Shown here one piece after another: positions 1 to 6,921 of a stretch of 17,634 nt of DNA (position 1 is its first letter; each line of letters begins with the position of its first letter). The stretch is taken from the NCBI GenBank assembly GCA_964482515.1, contig CAYZXT010000049.1, positions 1 through 17,634 on the forward strand, in the 5' to 3' direction. The DNA comes from CAYZXT01 sp964482515 (GTDB taxonomy: Bacteria; Elusimicrobiota; Elusimicrobia; FEN-1173). A program made the position numbers and the translations under genes. The notes beneath the pieces are model-generated. The model was given only the letters and a program-made list of their open reading frames with translations, did not search any database and was not told the DNA's origin.

Positions 1-443
1 TCATGATCAATCCGCCCATCGCGCTCTACTACATGCAGGGCCTGAACACCACCCCCCTGCACGGGCACGCCGCGCTCTTCGGCGTCTACGGGATGCTCGG
101 CATCGGGCTGATGCTCTTCTGCCTGAAGGCCATGAAGCCGGAGGCGGTTTGGAACGACAAGCTGCTGTCCTTCTCCTTCTGGGCGCTCAACGGCGGGCTG
201 ATGGCGATGCTCCTCCTGAGCCTCCTGCCCGTGGGGTTGATGCAGACCTGGGCGTCGGTGGAGTACGGGTATTGGTACGCGCGGAGCGCGGAGTTCCTGC
301 AGACGCCGCTCATGCACAAGCTCCGCTGGATGCGCGTTCCGGGCGACACGTTGTTCGCCCTCGGCGCCGTCGCCTTGGTCTATTTCGTGTTCTCCCTGAG
401 CGTGAGAGAACTATGCCGGACCGGCAGCGCGGACAAAAAATAA
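1..443 (+). CDS. norB: Nitric oxide reductase large subunit, quinol-dependent type, C-terminal part (5' truncated)
   Basis: This is the last ~146 codons of an integral-membrane heme-copper-type NO reductase, which reduces 2 NO to N2O in the cytoplasmic membrane. The reading frame is open from base 3 and the gene starts upstream of the window, so the ATG at base 3 is only an internal Met. The visible part begins with the conserved NPPIALYYMQGLNTTPLHGH stretch. The two His of the HGH motif (residues 20 and 22 of the visible part) correspond by family knowledge to ligands of heme b3 and heme b. Three hydrophobic segments follow, together with the motif WASVEYGYWYARS and the segment LRWMRVPGDT. 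These resemble the single-chain quinol-oxidising qNOR more than the cytochrome-dependent cNOR, but the diagnostic N-terminal extension is out of view. The last 31 bases overlap the next gene. Family assignment is secure; the qNOR subtype is probable. Confidence 0.93.
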   Translation, partial: MINPPIALYYMQGLNTTPLHGHAALFGVYGMLGIGLMLFCLKAMKPEAVWNDKLLSFSFWALNGGLMAMLLLSLLPVGLMQTWASVEYGYWYARSAEFLQTPLMHKLRWMRVPGDTLFALGAVALVYFVFSLSVRELCRTGSADKK

Positions 444-970
444 GAGGCGGGATTTCCTTCCTCCTCGCGACGGGGTTCGCCCTGTCCCTGTGGGCGGGCG
501 GACCGTCGCGGGAGCCGGACTTCGCCAACGACATCGGCCCGTCGGAAATCGACGTGTCGGATTACCCGGCGCGAATGCAGGCCATCTACCGGGAGAAGTT
601 CCTGCCCCTTTGCTCCGTCTGCCACGGCGCGGCGAGGGCGGTGAACGCCGAGTTTCTGGAAATGGACGAGTCTTCCCTGTCCGGGCTGCGGCGCGACCAT
701 CCCGGGCTTTTGTCGGACCCGCAAGTCCTGCGGGCGGACAAGGACGTTTGGAAGCGCTACATCAAGCGGATGAAGATGCGCCCGCCCTGCTGCGGCGCCT
801 GTCCGGTGATGACGCAGGAAGATTCCAAAGACGTGTGGGAGTTCCTGGTTTACGATTCCATTCAACGGAAGACCGGCCCCCGGGCCGGGGAATGGCAAAA
901 ACGGCGCCGCGAACTGCTTGAGGAATTCGCCCGCCGTTATCCGCAGAAGTACAAGCATCGATACCAATAG
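413..970 (+). CDS. Small c-type cytochrome, exported or membrane-anchored
   Basis: A 185-residue protein with one heme c attachment motif, CSVCH (residues 67-71). Residues 10-30 are basic then hydrophobic, which fits a Sec signal or N-terminal membrane anchor, so the heme would lie in the periplasm. There is no lipobox Cys. Axial Met candidates are M119 and M121 in RMKMRPP, or M133. Directly after comes an unusual PPCCGACP stretch with three more Cys (126, 127, 130), and then a basic, helical tail. The start is the only ATG in frame near the junction; it lies inside the 3' end of norB (31-base overlap), which suggests translational coupling. The frame stays open further upstream only as a shadow of norB. 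nirK begins 10 bases after the stop. I infer an electron carrier or accessory subunit for NorB or NirK; no named family recognised. Confidence 0.85.
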   Translation: MPDRQRGQKIRGGISFLLATGFALSLWAGGPSREPDFANDIGPSEIDVSDYPARMQAIYREKFLPLCSVCHGAARAVNAEFLEMDESSLSGLRRDHPGLLSDPQVLRADKDVWKRYIKRMKMRPPCCGACPVMTQEDSKDVWEFLVYDSIQRKTGPRAGEWQKRRRELLEEFARRYPQKYKHRYQ

Positions 971-980
971 GGGAGGGTGT

Positions 981-1997
981 ATGAATATCCATCGTTCGAG
1001 GTTCTGGACCGTCGTTATGACGTCGGTTTTTTATGTTTCCGGGTTGGCGGGGATGGTCCCCTCGCAGGCGGCGGGGCTTCCGGAAGAGCAGGCGGTCCTG
1101 ACCTTCGCTCCGAACGTGCCGCCCGCCATCAAGCGCAAGAGCCCGGCCCTGGTGAAGGTGCGGCTGGAGACCCAGGAGAAGGAAGGCCTCCTGATGGAAG
1201 GGTTCGATGAGGGGACGAAGTACGTCTTTTGGACCTTCAACGGCCAGGTGCCGGGACCGTTCATCCGGGCCCGCGAAGGCGACACGCTGGATCTGACGCT
1301 GGCGAACCCGAAGGAAAGCACGATGCCGCACAACATCGACCTGCACGCGGTGACCGGTCCNNNNNNNNNNCTCGCCAAACCCGGCGAGGAAAAAACGGCC
1401 CGCTTCAAGCTTCTGCAGCCCGGACTCTATGTTTATCACTGCGCGGCGCCGCCCGTCACCGAGCACATCGCCAACGGGATGTACGGCCTGATCCTGGTGG
1501 AGCCGGCCAAGGGGCTTCCTCCCGCGGACAAGGAGTTCTACGTCCTGCAGAGCGAGTTCTACACCAAGGGCGAGTTCGGAGCGGAAGGGCTGCAGAGCTT
1601 CGACGCGGAGAAAGCGGCGGACGAGAAACCCACCTACATCGTTTTCAACGGCAAGATGGGCGGCCTCCAGGAAAAGAACGCCCTTCAGGCCAAAGCGGGC
1701 GACAAGGTCCGCGTGTATTTCGGCAACGCCGGACCGAACCTGGTCTCCTCCTGGCATATCATCGGCGTGATCTTCGACCGCTTGTATAACCAGGGGGCCT
1801 TGGCCTCCGATCCGCTCATGGGCGTGCAGACGACGCTTGTCCCCGCGGGCGGCGCCAGCGTGGCGGACTTCAAGCTCCAGGTCCCGGGCGATTACACCTT
1901 CGTGGACCATTCCATCTTCCGCATCGAGAAGGGCGCGGTCGGGACTCTGCGCGTGGTCGGCCCCGAAGCGCCGGAGATTTATAAATCGGTGAAGTAA
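981..1997 (+). CDS. nirK: Copper-containing nitrite reductase (interrupted by an N gap)
   Basis: Reduces nitrite to NO in the periplasm, feeding the NO reductase upstream. As drawn it has 338 residues: a signal peptide (about 1-31, hydrophobic core then SQAAG) followed by two cupredoxin domains. All expected copper ligands are visible. Type 1 copper: H117, C154, H162, M167. Type 2 copper: H122, H153, H310. The catalytic pair is D120 and H259. The PHNIDLH and YVYHC contexts match the NirK/AniA family. A gap of 10 N (1361-1370) follows the VTG sequence; relatives carry a Gly/Ala-rich loop of about GPGGGAAAT there, so some bases are probably missing. The frame is intact across the gap. The ATG is preceded at 971-976 by GGGAGG, a strong ribosome site. 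Together with norB it defines NO-producing and NO-consuming steps of denitrification; no nitrous oxide reductase is visible. Confidence 0.96.
   Translation: MNIHRSRFWTVVMTSVFYVSGLAGMVPSQAAGLPEEQAVLTFAPNVPPAIKRKSPALVKVRLETQEKEGLLMEGFDEGTKYVFWTFNGQVPGPFIRAREGDTLDLTLANPKESTMPHNIDLHAVTGXXXXLAKPGEEKTARFKLLQPGLYVYHCAAPPVTEHIANGMYGLILVEPAKGLPPADKEFYVLQSEFYTKGEFGAEGLQSFDAEKAADEKPTYIVFNGKMGGLQEKNALQAKAGDKVRVYFGNAGPNLVSSWHIIGVIFDRLYNQGALASDPLMGVQTTLVPAGGASVADFKLQVPGDYTFVDHSIFRIEKGAVGTLRVVGPEAPEIYKSVK
1361..1370. other. Assembly gap (10 N) inside nirK
   Basis: Ten consecutive undetermined bases interrupt nirK between codons for VTG-P and LAKPGEE. Ten is a common placeholder length rather than a measured one. 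From the family's usual Gly/Ala-rich loop at this place I would expect about 22 bases. That also keeps the frame, since 22 and 10 differ by 12. A GC-rich repeat of Gly/Ala codons would explain the failed assembly. Confidence 0.97.
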
Positions 1998-2022
1998 ATC
2001 AGGACAGGGAGGATCAGCGGTC

Positions 2023-2436
2023 ATGACGGAAGGGTCATCATCCAAAAATCAGCTTCCCATTGTATATTCCTGCTCCGGCTGTTCCAGCGCGGCGCAGGTC
2101 GCGAACGATGTCGCCATCGCGATGGACCGCCGGGGCGCGGCGGAGATGTCCTGCATCGCCGGCGTCGGAGGGGATGTGGCGCCGCTGGTGAACCTGGCCA
2201 AGTCCGGGCGCGACATCATCGTCCTGGACGGCTGTCCGCTCCAATGCGCCAAGCATTGCTTGGCCCGCCACAACGTCCGGCCAACCCACCATTACACGTT
2301 GAGCAAGTTCGGCGTGCGCAAGCGGCAGCACGTCGATCCCGATCCGGAAGAGACGGAGCGGGTCCTTGACGAAGTGATGAAAGACGCCTTCGGGCCAAAG
2401 ACCGCCGCCGAAGGGGACCGCCGGGAGGTGGCCTGA
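2023..2436 (+). CDS. DGC-domain putative metal-binding protein
   Basis: A 137-residue soluble protein of the DGC-domain family (putative zinc-binding, function unassigned). Visible Cys residues are C17 and C20 (YSCSGCSS), C44, and C71, C75 and C79 in the signature LDGCPLQCAKHCL, which contains the Asp-Gly-Cys triplet that names the family. This spacing suits a bound metal ion or cluster. The C-terminal ~35 residues are charged and probably flexible. The ATG has a ribosome site GGGAGGA ending about 10 bases upstream, and lies 25 bases after nirK. The stop overlaps the next start as TGATG, so translation is probably coupled to the hemerythrin gene. From memory, such genes occur beside denitrification genes elsewhere; a role in sensing or handling NO or copper is inference only. 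Confidence 0.85.
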   Translation: MTEGSSSKNQLPIVYSCSGCSSAAQVANDVAIAMDRRGAAEMSCIAGVGGDVAPLVNLAKSGRDIIVLDGCPLQCAKHCLARHNVRPTHHYTLSKFGVRKRQHVDPDPEETERVLDEVMKDAFGPKTAAEGDRREVA

Positions 2437-2939
2437 TGAAGATCACGGACCGTTTCATCGGCGACCATAAGACCTTCCGGAAAATGATGGGGGACATCCG
2501 CGCCATCGCGGAAACGCCGGCGGCGGAGCGGGACCAGAAAAAGCTCGTTCGCCTGACGGAACTTCTCCGGCATCATCTGGTCATCCATTCCTGGTTCGAG
2601 GATGAATTCTACTACCCGGCCATGCGGGAGACCTTCCTGAACGGCCGCATGTCGCCCCTCACCGACGCTTACATGCGCACGCTGGAGGAGGAACATAAAG
2701 CGATAGACGGATATCTGGACCGGCTCGAGCGGGAAGTGAAGTCGGACCCCGCGGGGGCCTGGCCCCAAGCCTTCGCGGCTTTTTTCCACGGCCTGAGTTC
2801 GCACATGCGGAAAGAGGAGGAGGAACTTTTTCCCGCTTCTCAGAAATTGCTGGGCGACGCGGGGTTGGAAAGGCTGTCTTTGGAAATGGAACGACACCGT
2901 TCTGACGCTCCGAAAGTGCGCCTTCCGTCAAGCCTATGA
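2436..2939 (+). CDS. Hemerythrin-like (HHE domain) protein
   Basis: A 167-residue, mostly helical protein with the hemerythrin/HHE ligand pattern: H11 (GDHK), H47 and H51 with E55 (HHLVIHSWFEDE), H87 (EEEH), and H123 with E127 (HMRKEEEELFP). Such four-helix bundles bind a di-iron centre. Relatives bind O2 or NO, or repair iron centres damaged by NO, as in the YtfE/RIC group. It lacks the N-terminal ScdA-like domain of canonical RIC proteins. It is cytoplasmic: no signal peptide or membrane segment. Its start shares one base with the stop of the DGC gene (TGATG), and GGGAGG at 2422-2427 is the ribosome site. The setting among nirK, norB and nnrS makes an NO-buffering or iron-repair role likely, but this is inference from context. 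Confidence 0.9.
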   Translation: MKITDRFIGDHKTFRKMMGDIRAIAETPAAERDQKKLVRLTELLRHHLVIHSWFEDEFYYPAMRETFLNGRMSPLTDAYMRTLEEEHKAIDGYLDRLEREVKSDPAGAWPQAFAAFFHGLSSHMRKEEEELFPASQKLLGDAGLERLSLEMERHRSDAPKVRLPSSL

Positions 2940-2964
2940 ACCTTCATCAAGAAAAGGGGATTTA

Positions 2965-4638
2965 ATGTCAACCAAGAAGATTCTCTTCACCAGCGTTTGC
3001 CGTCCCATGGGCCCGGAGTACGGCGATGCGCCGAGCGTGGGCTACGAGCTTTTGTTCCGGCAGGTCACGCGGGCCCAGGGGCTCTTCAGCCCGCGGGCGC
3101 TGCATCTGCATTTCGCGCTTGAGTACATCGCCGAGAACCTGGACGCGCCGGCGGTCGTCCTGCAGTATCCCTCGCGCGCGGAACTGATCCGCGAACTGAA
3201 AAAAGGCTACGACTACGTCGGCGTGTCGTTTCTGCTGGCGGTGTTCCATAAATTGAAGGACGTCGTGGCGCTGGTCCGGAAATATTCGCCGTCCTCCAAG
3301 ATCATCCTGGGCGGTTACGGGACGGTCTTGTCGGACGAAGTCCTCGCGCCCTACGGCGATTACATCTGCCGCGAGGAAGGCGTCGGCTTCATGCGGCGGT
3401 TGCTCGGGGAACCGGAAATCCCCATGCCCTACCGCCACCCGGCCATCGTCAGCCGCCTCAAGATATTTTCCGCGCCCGTGTCCAAGACCGGCATGGTCTT
3501 CGCCGGCCTGGGCTGCCCCAACGGCTGCGATTTCTGCTGCACGTCCTATTTCTTCAAGCGCAAGCACGTGCGGCTGCTTCCGACGGGGAAGGACATCTAC
3601 GCGGTGGTCGAGCGCTACATGGAGTTGGACCCGGAAACGGCGATCGTCATCCTGGACGAGGATTTCCTGCTGAACAAGAAACGGGCGCTGGAATTCCGCG
3701 ACGCGGTCCGCGCGAGCGGAAAGATGCCGTCCATCTTCGTGTTCTCCAGCATCCGGGCCATCAGCCAGTTCAAGGTGGAGGAAATCCTGGAAATGGGGAT
3801 CGACGGGTTCTGGATCGGCTACGAAGGCACGCGCTCCGGTTTCGCGAAGCAGAACGGCCGGCCCGTGGACGAACTCTTCCGTGAGTTCCGGGAGCACGGC
3901 ATCATGATCCTGGCTTCCATGATCGTCGGCTTCCCCTACCAGACGCCGGAGATCGTCCAGGAGGAATTCAACGGTCTGATGGCGCTGAAGCCCACGCTGG
4001 GCCAGTTCCTGATCTACGGCCCCACGCCGGGCACGCCGTTCTACGACCGGATCATGAAGGAAGGCCTGCTGCATCAGGATTTGGCGGACGACCGGGAAAA
4101 GTATTACAGGAAATGCGACGGCTTCGCGGCCATGGTGAAGCATCCCACGCTGGCGCCGGAAGAGATCGAGGCCCTCCAGCGAAAATGTTTCGCGGACGAT
4201 TTCCAGACGCTGGGCCCGTCCATCTACCGGACGATCGAAACCTGGTTCCTGGGATATAAGAGGCTGATCGGTTCGGAAAATCCGTCGCTGCGCGCCAAGG
4301 CCGCGTGGTTCGCCCGGGAAATCCGGAAGTCCTACCCCGTGTTCCTGGCGGGGCGGTTGCTGGGCCCCAACAAAAAAATCCGCGCCTGGGTCGGACAACT
4401 TCAAAAGGAAATCCACGGAACGCTGGGGAAGCCGAGCTGGGTCGAAAGACTGTTCAGCGTCGGCGCCGTGGGCCTCGCCCTTTGGACGTCGGTGAAGCTC
4501 CGCTTCAACCTCTTCCAGCATCCGGCTTTGGTGCGGACCGTCTATCCGGGAGCACCCCGGCCTGTTTCGTCCGACCCGGAGCCGGAAGTTCTTCCGGAAG
4601 CCTTGGCGATCCCCATCTATGCTCAAACGGAAAAATAG
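2965..4638 (+). CDS. Radical SAM protein with N-terminal B12-binding-type domain, function unknown
   Basis: A 557-residue protein. Residues ~45-150 form a Rossmann-like cobalamin-binding-type domain (YDYVGVSFLLAVFHK, IILGGYGTVLSDE, CREEGVGF) without an obvious DxHxxG, so base-off B12 binding may be altered or lost. The radical SAM core follows, with the cluster motif CPNGCDFC (C184, C188, C191), an adjacent C192, and core motifs such as ILDEDFLL, IGYEGTRS and SMIVGFPYQT. The last ~150 residues are an extra region with basic helices, a short hydrophobic stretch (LFSVGAVGLALWTSVKL) and a Pro-rich tail; I recognise no domain there. The start has AAGGGGA about 5 bases upstream. It sits 25 bases after the hemerythrin gene and 14 before nnrS, hence probably the same transcript. 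The substrate is unknown; methylation or another radical modification, perhaps of a cofactor, lipid or peptide, is possible. Confidence 0.88.
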   Translation: MSTKKILFTSVCRPMGPEYGDAPSVGYELLFRQVTRAQGLFSPRALHLHFALEYIAENLDAPAVVLQYPSRAELIRELKKGYDYVGVSFLLAVFHKLKDVVALVRKYSPSSKIILGGYGTVLSDEVLAPYGDYICREEGVGFMRRLLGEPEIPMPYRHPAIVSRLKIFSAPVSKTGMVFAGLGCPNGCDFCCTSYFFKRKHVRLLPTGKDIYAVVERYMELDPETAIVILDEDFLLNKKRALEFRDAVRASGKMPSIFVFSSIRAISQFKVEEILEMGIDGFWIGYEGTRSGFAKQNGRPVDELFREFREHGIMILASMIVGFPYQTPEIVQEEFNGLMALKPTLGQFLIYGPTPGTPFYDRIMKEGLLHQDLADDREKYYRKCDGFAAMVKHPTLAPEEIEALQRKCFADDFQTLGPSIYRTIETWFLGYKRLIGSENPSLRAKAAWFAREIRKSYPVFLAGRLLGPNKKIRAWVGQLQKEIHGTLGKPSWVERLFSVGAVGLALWTSVKLRFNLFQHPALVRTVYPGAPRPVSSDPEPEVLPEALAIPIYAQTEK

Positions 4639-4652
4639 GATTAAATGGTGAC

Positions 4653-5873
4653 ATGCCTATGAACATTGAAACCATCAAAACGGGACCCTATCGCGTATTC
4701 TTTCCCCTGGGGATCCTGTTCGGGTTGATCGGCGTCGGGCACTGGGTCTTCTGGAGCATCGGCTGGATCCCGGAAAGCCCCGGGTTCGCCCACGCGATGT
4801 TCCAGACCCAGGGGTTCCTCGCCTGCTTCGTGGTCGGGTTCCTGATGACGGCGTTTCCGCGCTTTTCGGGAACGCGCATCGCCGGCGCCGGAGACTTGGC
4901 TTTGTCGCTGGCCGCCGCGCTCCTGTTCCTCGTATTCTCTCTGATGGGGAAATGGTTCGCCGCCGAGCTTTCGTTCCTGGGATTGATGGGCGTGCTCTTT
5001 CATTTCGCCCGTACGCGGGCGACGTCCCGCACGAAAAATCCGCCGCCCTCCTTTCTCCTGATCGGGTTCGGACTCCTCCAGTCGATCCTGGGCCCGTTCC
5101 TCATCCTCCTGAGCGGGATGGGGACCAAAAACTACGCGCTGTTTGAGACCGGCCGCCAGATGCTGCAGCTGGGATTTCTCCTCTGCGCCGTGCTCGGCGT
5201 CGCCGGGCATCTGGCGCCTTTTCTCCTGGGATACGCCGAAGAGCCCGGCCAGGAGGAAGCGGGCAAGAAAGCCTGGCGGAACGGGCTCACCGCCGTCGCC
5301 ATCCACGGCGTCGTGGGCGCGCTGATCCTCGCGAGTTTCTTCTTCAATCCCCATTATGAGGACCGCCTGCACTGGGCGGCCGGGTTGCGCGCTTTCTTAG
5401 TGGCGGCCCACATGATGATCTATGCCCGCATCTGGCGTCCGCTGAAACGGAAATCCGTCCCGGCGTTCTTCTTCTATCTTTCCTGCTGGGCGATTCCGGT
5501 CGGGCTCTGGACGGCCTTCCTGCTGCCGGTCCACCGCATCGCGGCCCTGCACATCATTTTCATCGGCGGGTTCAGCCTGATGATTTTTTCCTTCGGGATG
5601 ATCATCATTCTGAGCCATTCGGGCAAAGCCGCCCTCATCAATACGCGGCTGGTCCCGCTTTGGATCGTCGGCGTCTTCGTCCTGCTGGCGCTGGGGACGC
5701 GGTTCGCGGCGGACTTCTTTCCGTTCCAATACAAATCGTTCATCCACACGGCGTCGGGTTTCTGGGTTTTGGCCGCGGCGGTTTGGCTCGGCTACGCGAT
5801 CCCGCGACTTTGGCCGAAAGCCGATCCGCCGCACCAGACGCCGTTCCGGAACATCAAAGCGGACAACTGTTAG
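4653..5873 (+). CDS. nnrS: NnrS family membrane protein
   Basis: A 406-residue integral membrane protein with about 12 hydrophobic segments, matching the NnrS family length. NnrS proteins carry heme and copper and help cells tolerate NO-derived stress; they are typical companions of denitrification genes. Family features seen include the N-terminal PYRVFFPLG, the GFLMTAFPRFSG segment, GHLAPFLLGY, and the later HIIFIGGFSLMIFSFG with HSGK. His residues in membrane segments (for example in GHW, GHL, VAAHMM, ALHIIF and LSHSGK) are candidate metal ligands. The start is one of two nearby ATGs (4653 or 4659). I chose 4653, about 12 bases after AGGA; GGTG at 4647-4650 would suit 4659. The longer open frame back into the previous gene is a shadow. 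The next gene starts 9 bases after the stop. Confidence 0.92.
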   Translation: MPMNIETIKTGPYRVFFPLGILFGLIGVGHWVFWSIGWIPESPGFAHAMFQTQGFLACFVVGFLMTAFPRFSGTRIAGAGDLALSLAAALLFLVFSLMGKWFAAELSFLGLMGVLFHFARTRATSRTKNPPPSFLLIGFGLLQSILGPFLILLSGMGTKNYALFETGRQMLQLGFLLCAVLGVAGHLAPFLLGYAEEPGQEEAGKKAWRNGLTAVAIHGVVGALILASFFFNPHYEDRLHWAAGLRAFLVAAHMMIYARIWRPLKRKSVPAFFFYLSCWAIPVGLWTAFLLPVHRIAALHIIFIGGFSLMIFSFGMIIILSHSGKAALINTRLVPLWIVGVFVLLALGTRFAADFFPFQYKSFIHTASGFWVLAAAVWLGYAIPRLWPKADPPHQTPFRNIKADNC

Positions 5874-5882
5874 GGGAATCCC

Positions 5883-6917
5883 GTGCGCGATTTCAATCAG
5901 ACCCCGGCCGTCGTGATCTGGGAAGTGACGCAAGCCTGCGCCCTGGCCTGCGTTCATTGCCGGGCCGAAGCGCGGCCCTGGCGCGACGCCGGTGAACTGT
6001 CCACCGAAGAGGGACGGTCTCTGATCCGCCATATCGCCTCCCTGGACAAGCCGCTGCTGGTCTTGACCGGTGGCGACCCCATGGAACGTCCCGATCTGCC
6101 GGAACTCGTGGCGGAGGGCGTGGCGAGCGGTTTGAACGTGGGACTATCTCCCAGCGCGACGGCGAAGGTGACGCGTGAAGGAATTGAGTCCCTCAAAAAA
6201 GCCGGCCTGCACCGCGTGGCGGTGAGTTTGGACAGCCACGATTCCGTCGTTCATGACAAATTTCGCGGCGTGGGCGGGAGTTTCAGGCGGACCATGGACA
6301 TCGCGGGCTGGGCCAGGGAGATGGGCCTTCCGCTGCAAATCGGCACCACGATCACCCGGCACAACATGAACGACCTGGAGAAAATGGCGGAGTTGGTGGA
6401 GCGGCTCGGCGTGATTTTATGGAGCGTGTTTTTCCTCGTTCCCACGGGGAGAGGTGCCGATCAAGGGCAGGTTTCGGCGGATGAGTCGGAGGATTTGCTT
6501 TCGCGGCTGGCCGGGATTTCCCGCCGCGTGCGCTTCGCCATCAAGACGACCGAGGCGCCCCACTACCGGCGGATCGTGTGGCAGGCCAAGGGGGACGTCA
6601 TTCCCAATATCCCGGGGATCAACGACGCCAAGGGGTTTGTTTTCATCTCCCACACCGGCGACGTCTATCCCAGCGGGTTCCTGCCTATCAAAGGCGGCAA
6701 CGTGCGCCAGTCGCCGCTGGGGGAAATCTACCGGAACGCGGAGGTTTTCCGGGACCTGCGCGATCCCAATAAATTGAAGGGCCGCTGCGGCGCCTGCGAG
6801 TACAAAAAACTCTGCGGCGGTTCCCGCGCCCGGGCCTACGCCATGACCGGCGATCACTTGGCGGAAGACCCGCTTTGCGGTTACATTCCCGCGGCGGCGG
6901 CCGTCCGATCGGCCTAG
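5883..6917 (+). CDS. Radical SAM/SPASM domain protein of the type found near denitrification genes
   Basis: A 344-residue radical SAM enzyme. The 4Fe-4S motif is CALACVHC (C19, C23, C26) after VIWEVTQAC. TGGDPMERPDL (glycine-rich SAM site) and AVSLDSHD lie in the barrel. At the C terminus a SPASM-like region carries C302, C305, C311 and C332 for an auxiliary cluster (GACEYKKLCGG and DPLCGY). It resembles TIGR04053-type proteins and is related to the heme-modifying NirJ/AhbC/AhbD group, so a role in heme or peptide maturation is conceivable but unproven. No heme d1 genes are seen and the nitrite reductase here is copper-type, so a NirJ role would have no obvious use. Translation starts at GTG, with AGGGGAA just upstream at 5872-5878 overlapping the nnrS stop. 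Only four bases separate its stop from the next ATG. Confidence 0.9.
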   Translation: MRDFNQTPAVVIWEVTQACALACVHCRAEARPWRDAGELSTEEGRSLIRHIASLDKPLLVLTGGDPMERPDLPELVAEGVASGLNVGLSPSATAKVTREGIESLKKAGLHRVAVSLDSHDSVVHDKFRGVGGSFRRTMDIAGWAREMGLPLQIGTTITRHNMNDLEKMAELVERLGVILWSVFFLVPTGRGADQGQVSADESEDLLSRLAGISRRVRFAIKTTEAPHYRRIVWQAKGDVIPNIPGINDAKGFVFISHTGDVYPSGFLPIKGGNVRQSPLGEIYRNAEVFRDLRDPNKLKGRCGACEYKKLCGGSRARAYAMTGDHLAEDPLCGYIPAAAAVRSA

Positions 6918-6921
6918 GGCC

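Noticed and set aside
149..412. Upstream extension of the cytochrome c frame
   Set aside because: These codons are the out-of-frame shadow of norB, Arg/Ala-rich and without family features. The first plausible start is ATG 413.
762..2045. - strand frame of 427 codons across the cytochrome and nirK genes
   Set aside because: Spans the N gap and lies opposite two well-supported genes; no domain is visible.
2968..4626. Open frame of ~550 codons on the - strand
   Set aside because: Mirror of the B12-type radical SAM gene; its translation is low-complexity Arg/Asp/Gln-rich and has no recognisable domain.
4305..4652. Upstream extension of the nnrS frame
   Set aside because: It overlaps the radical SAM gene in another frame. 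The NnrS-like sequence begins only after 4653.
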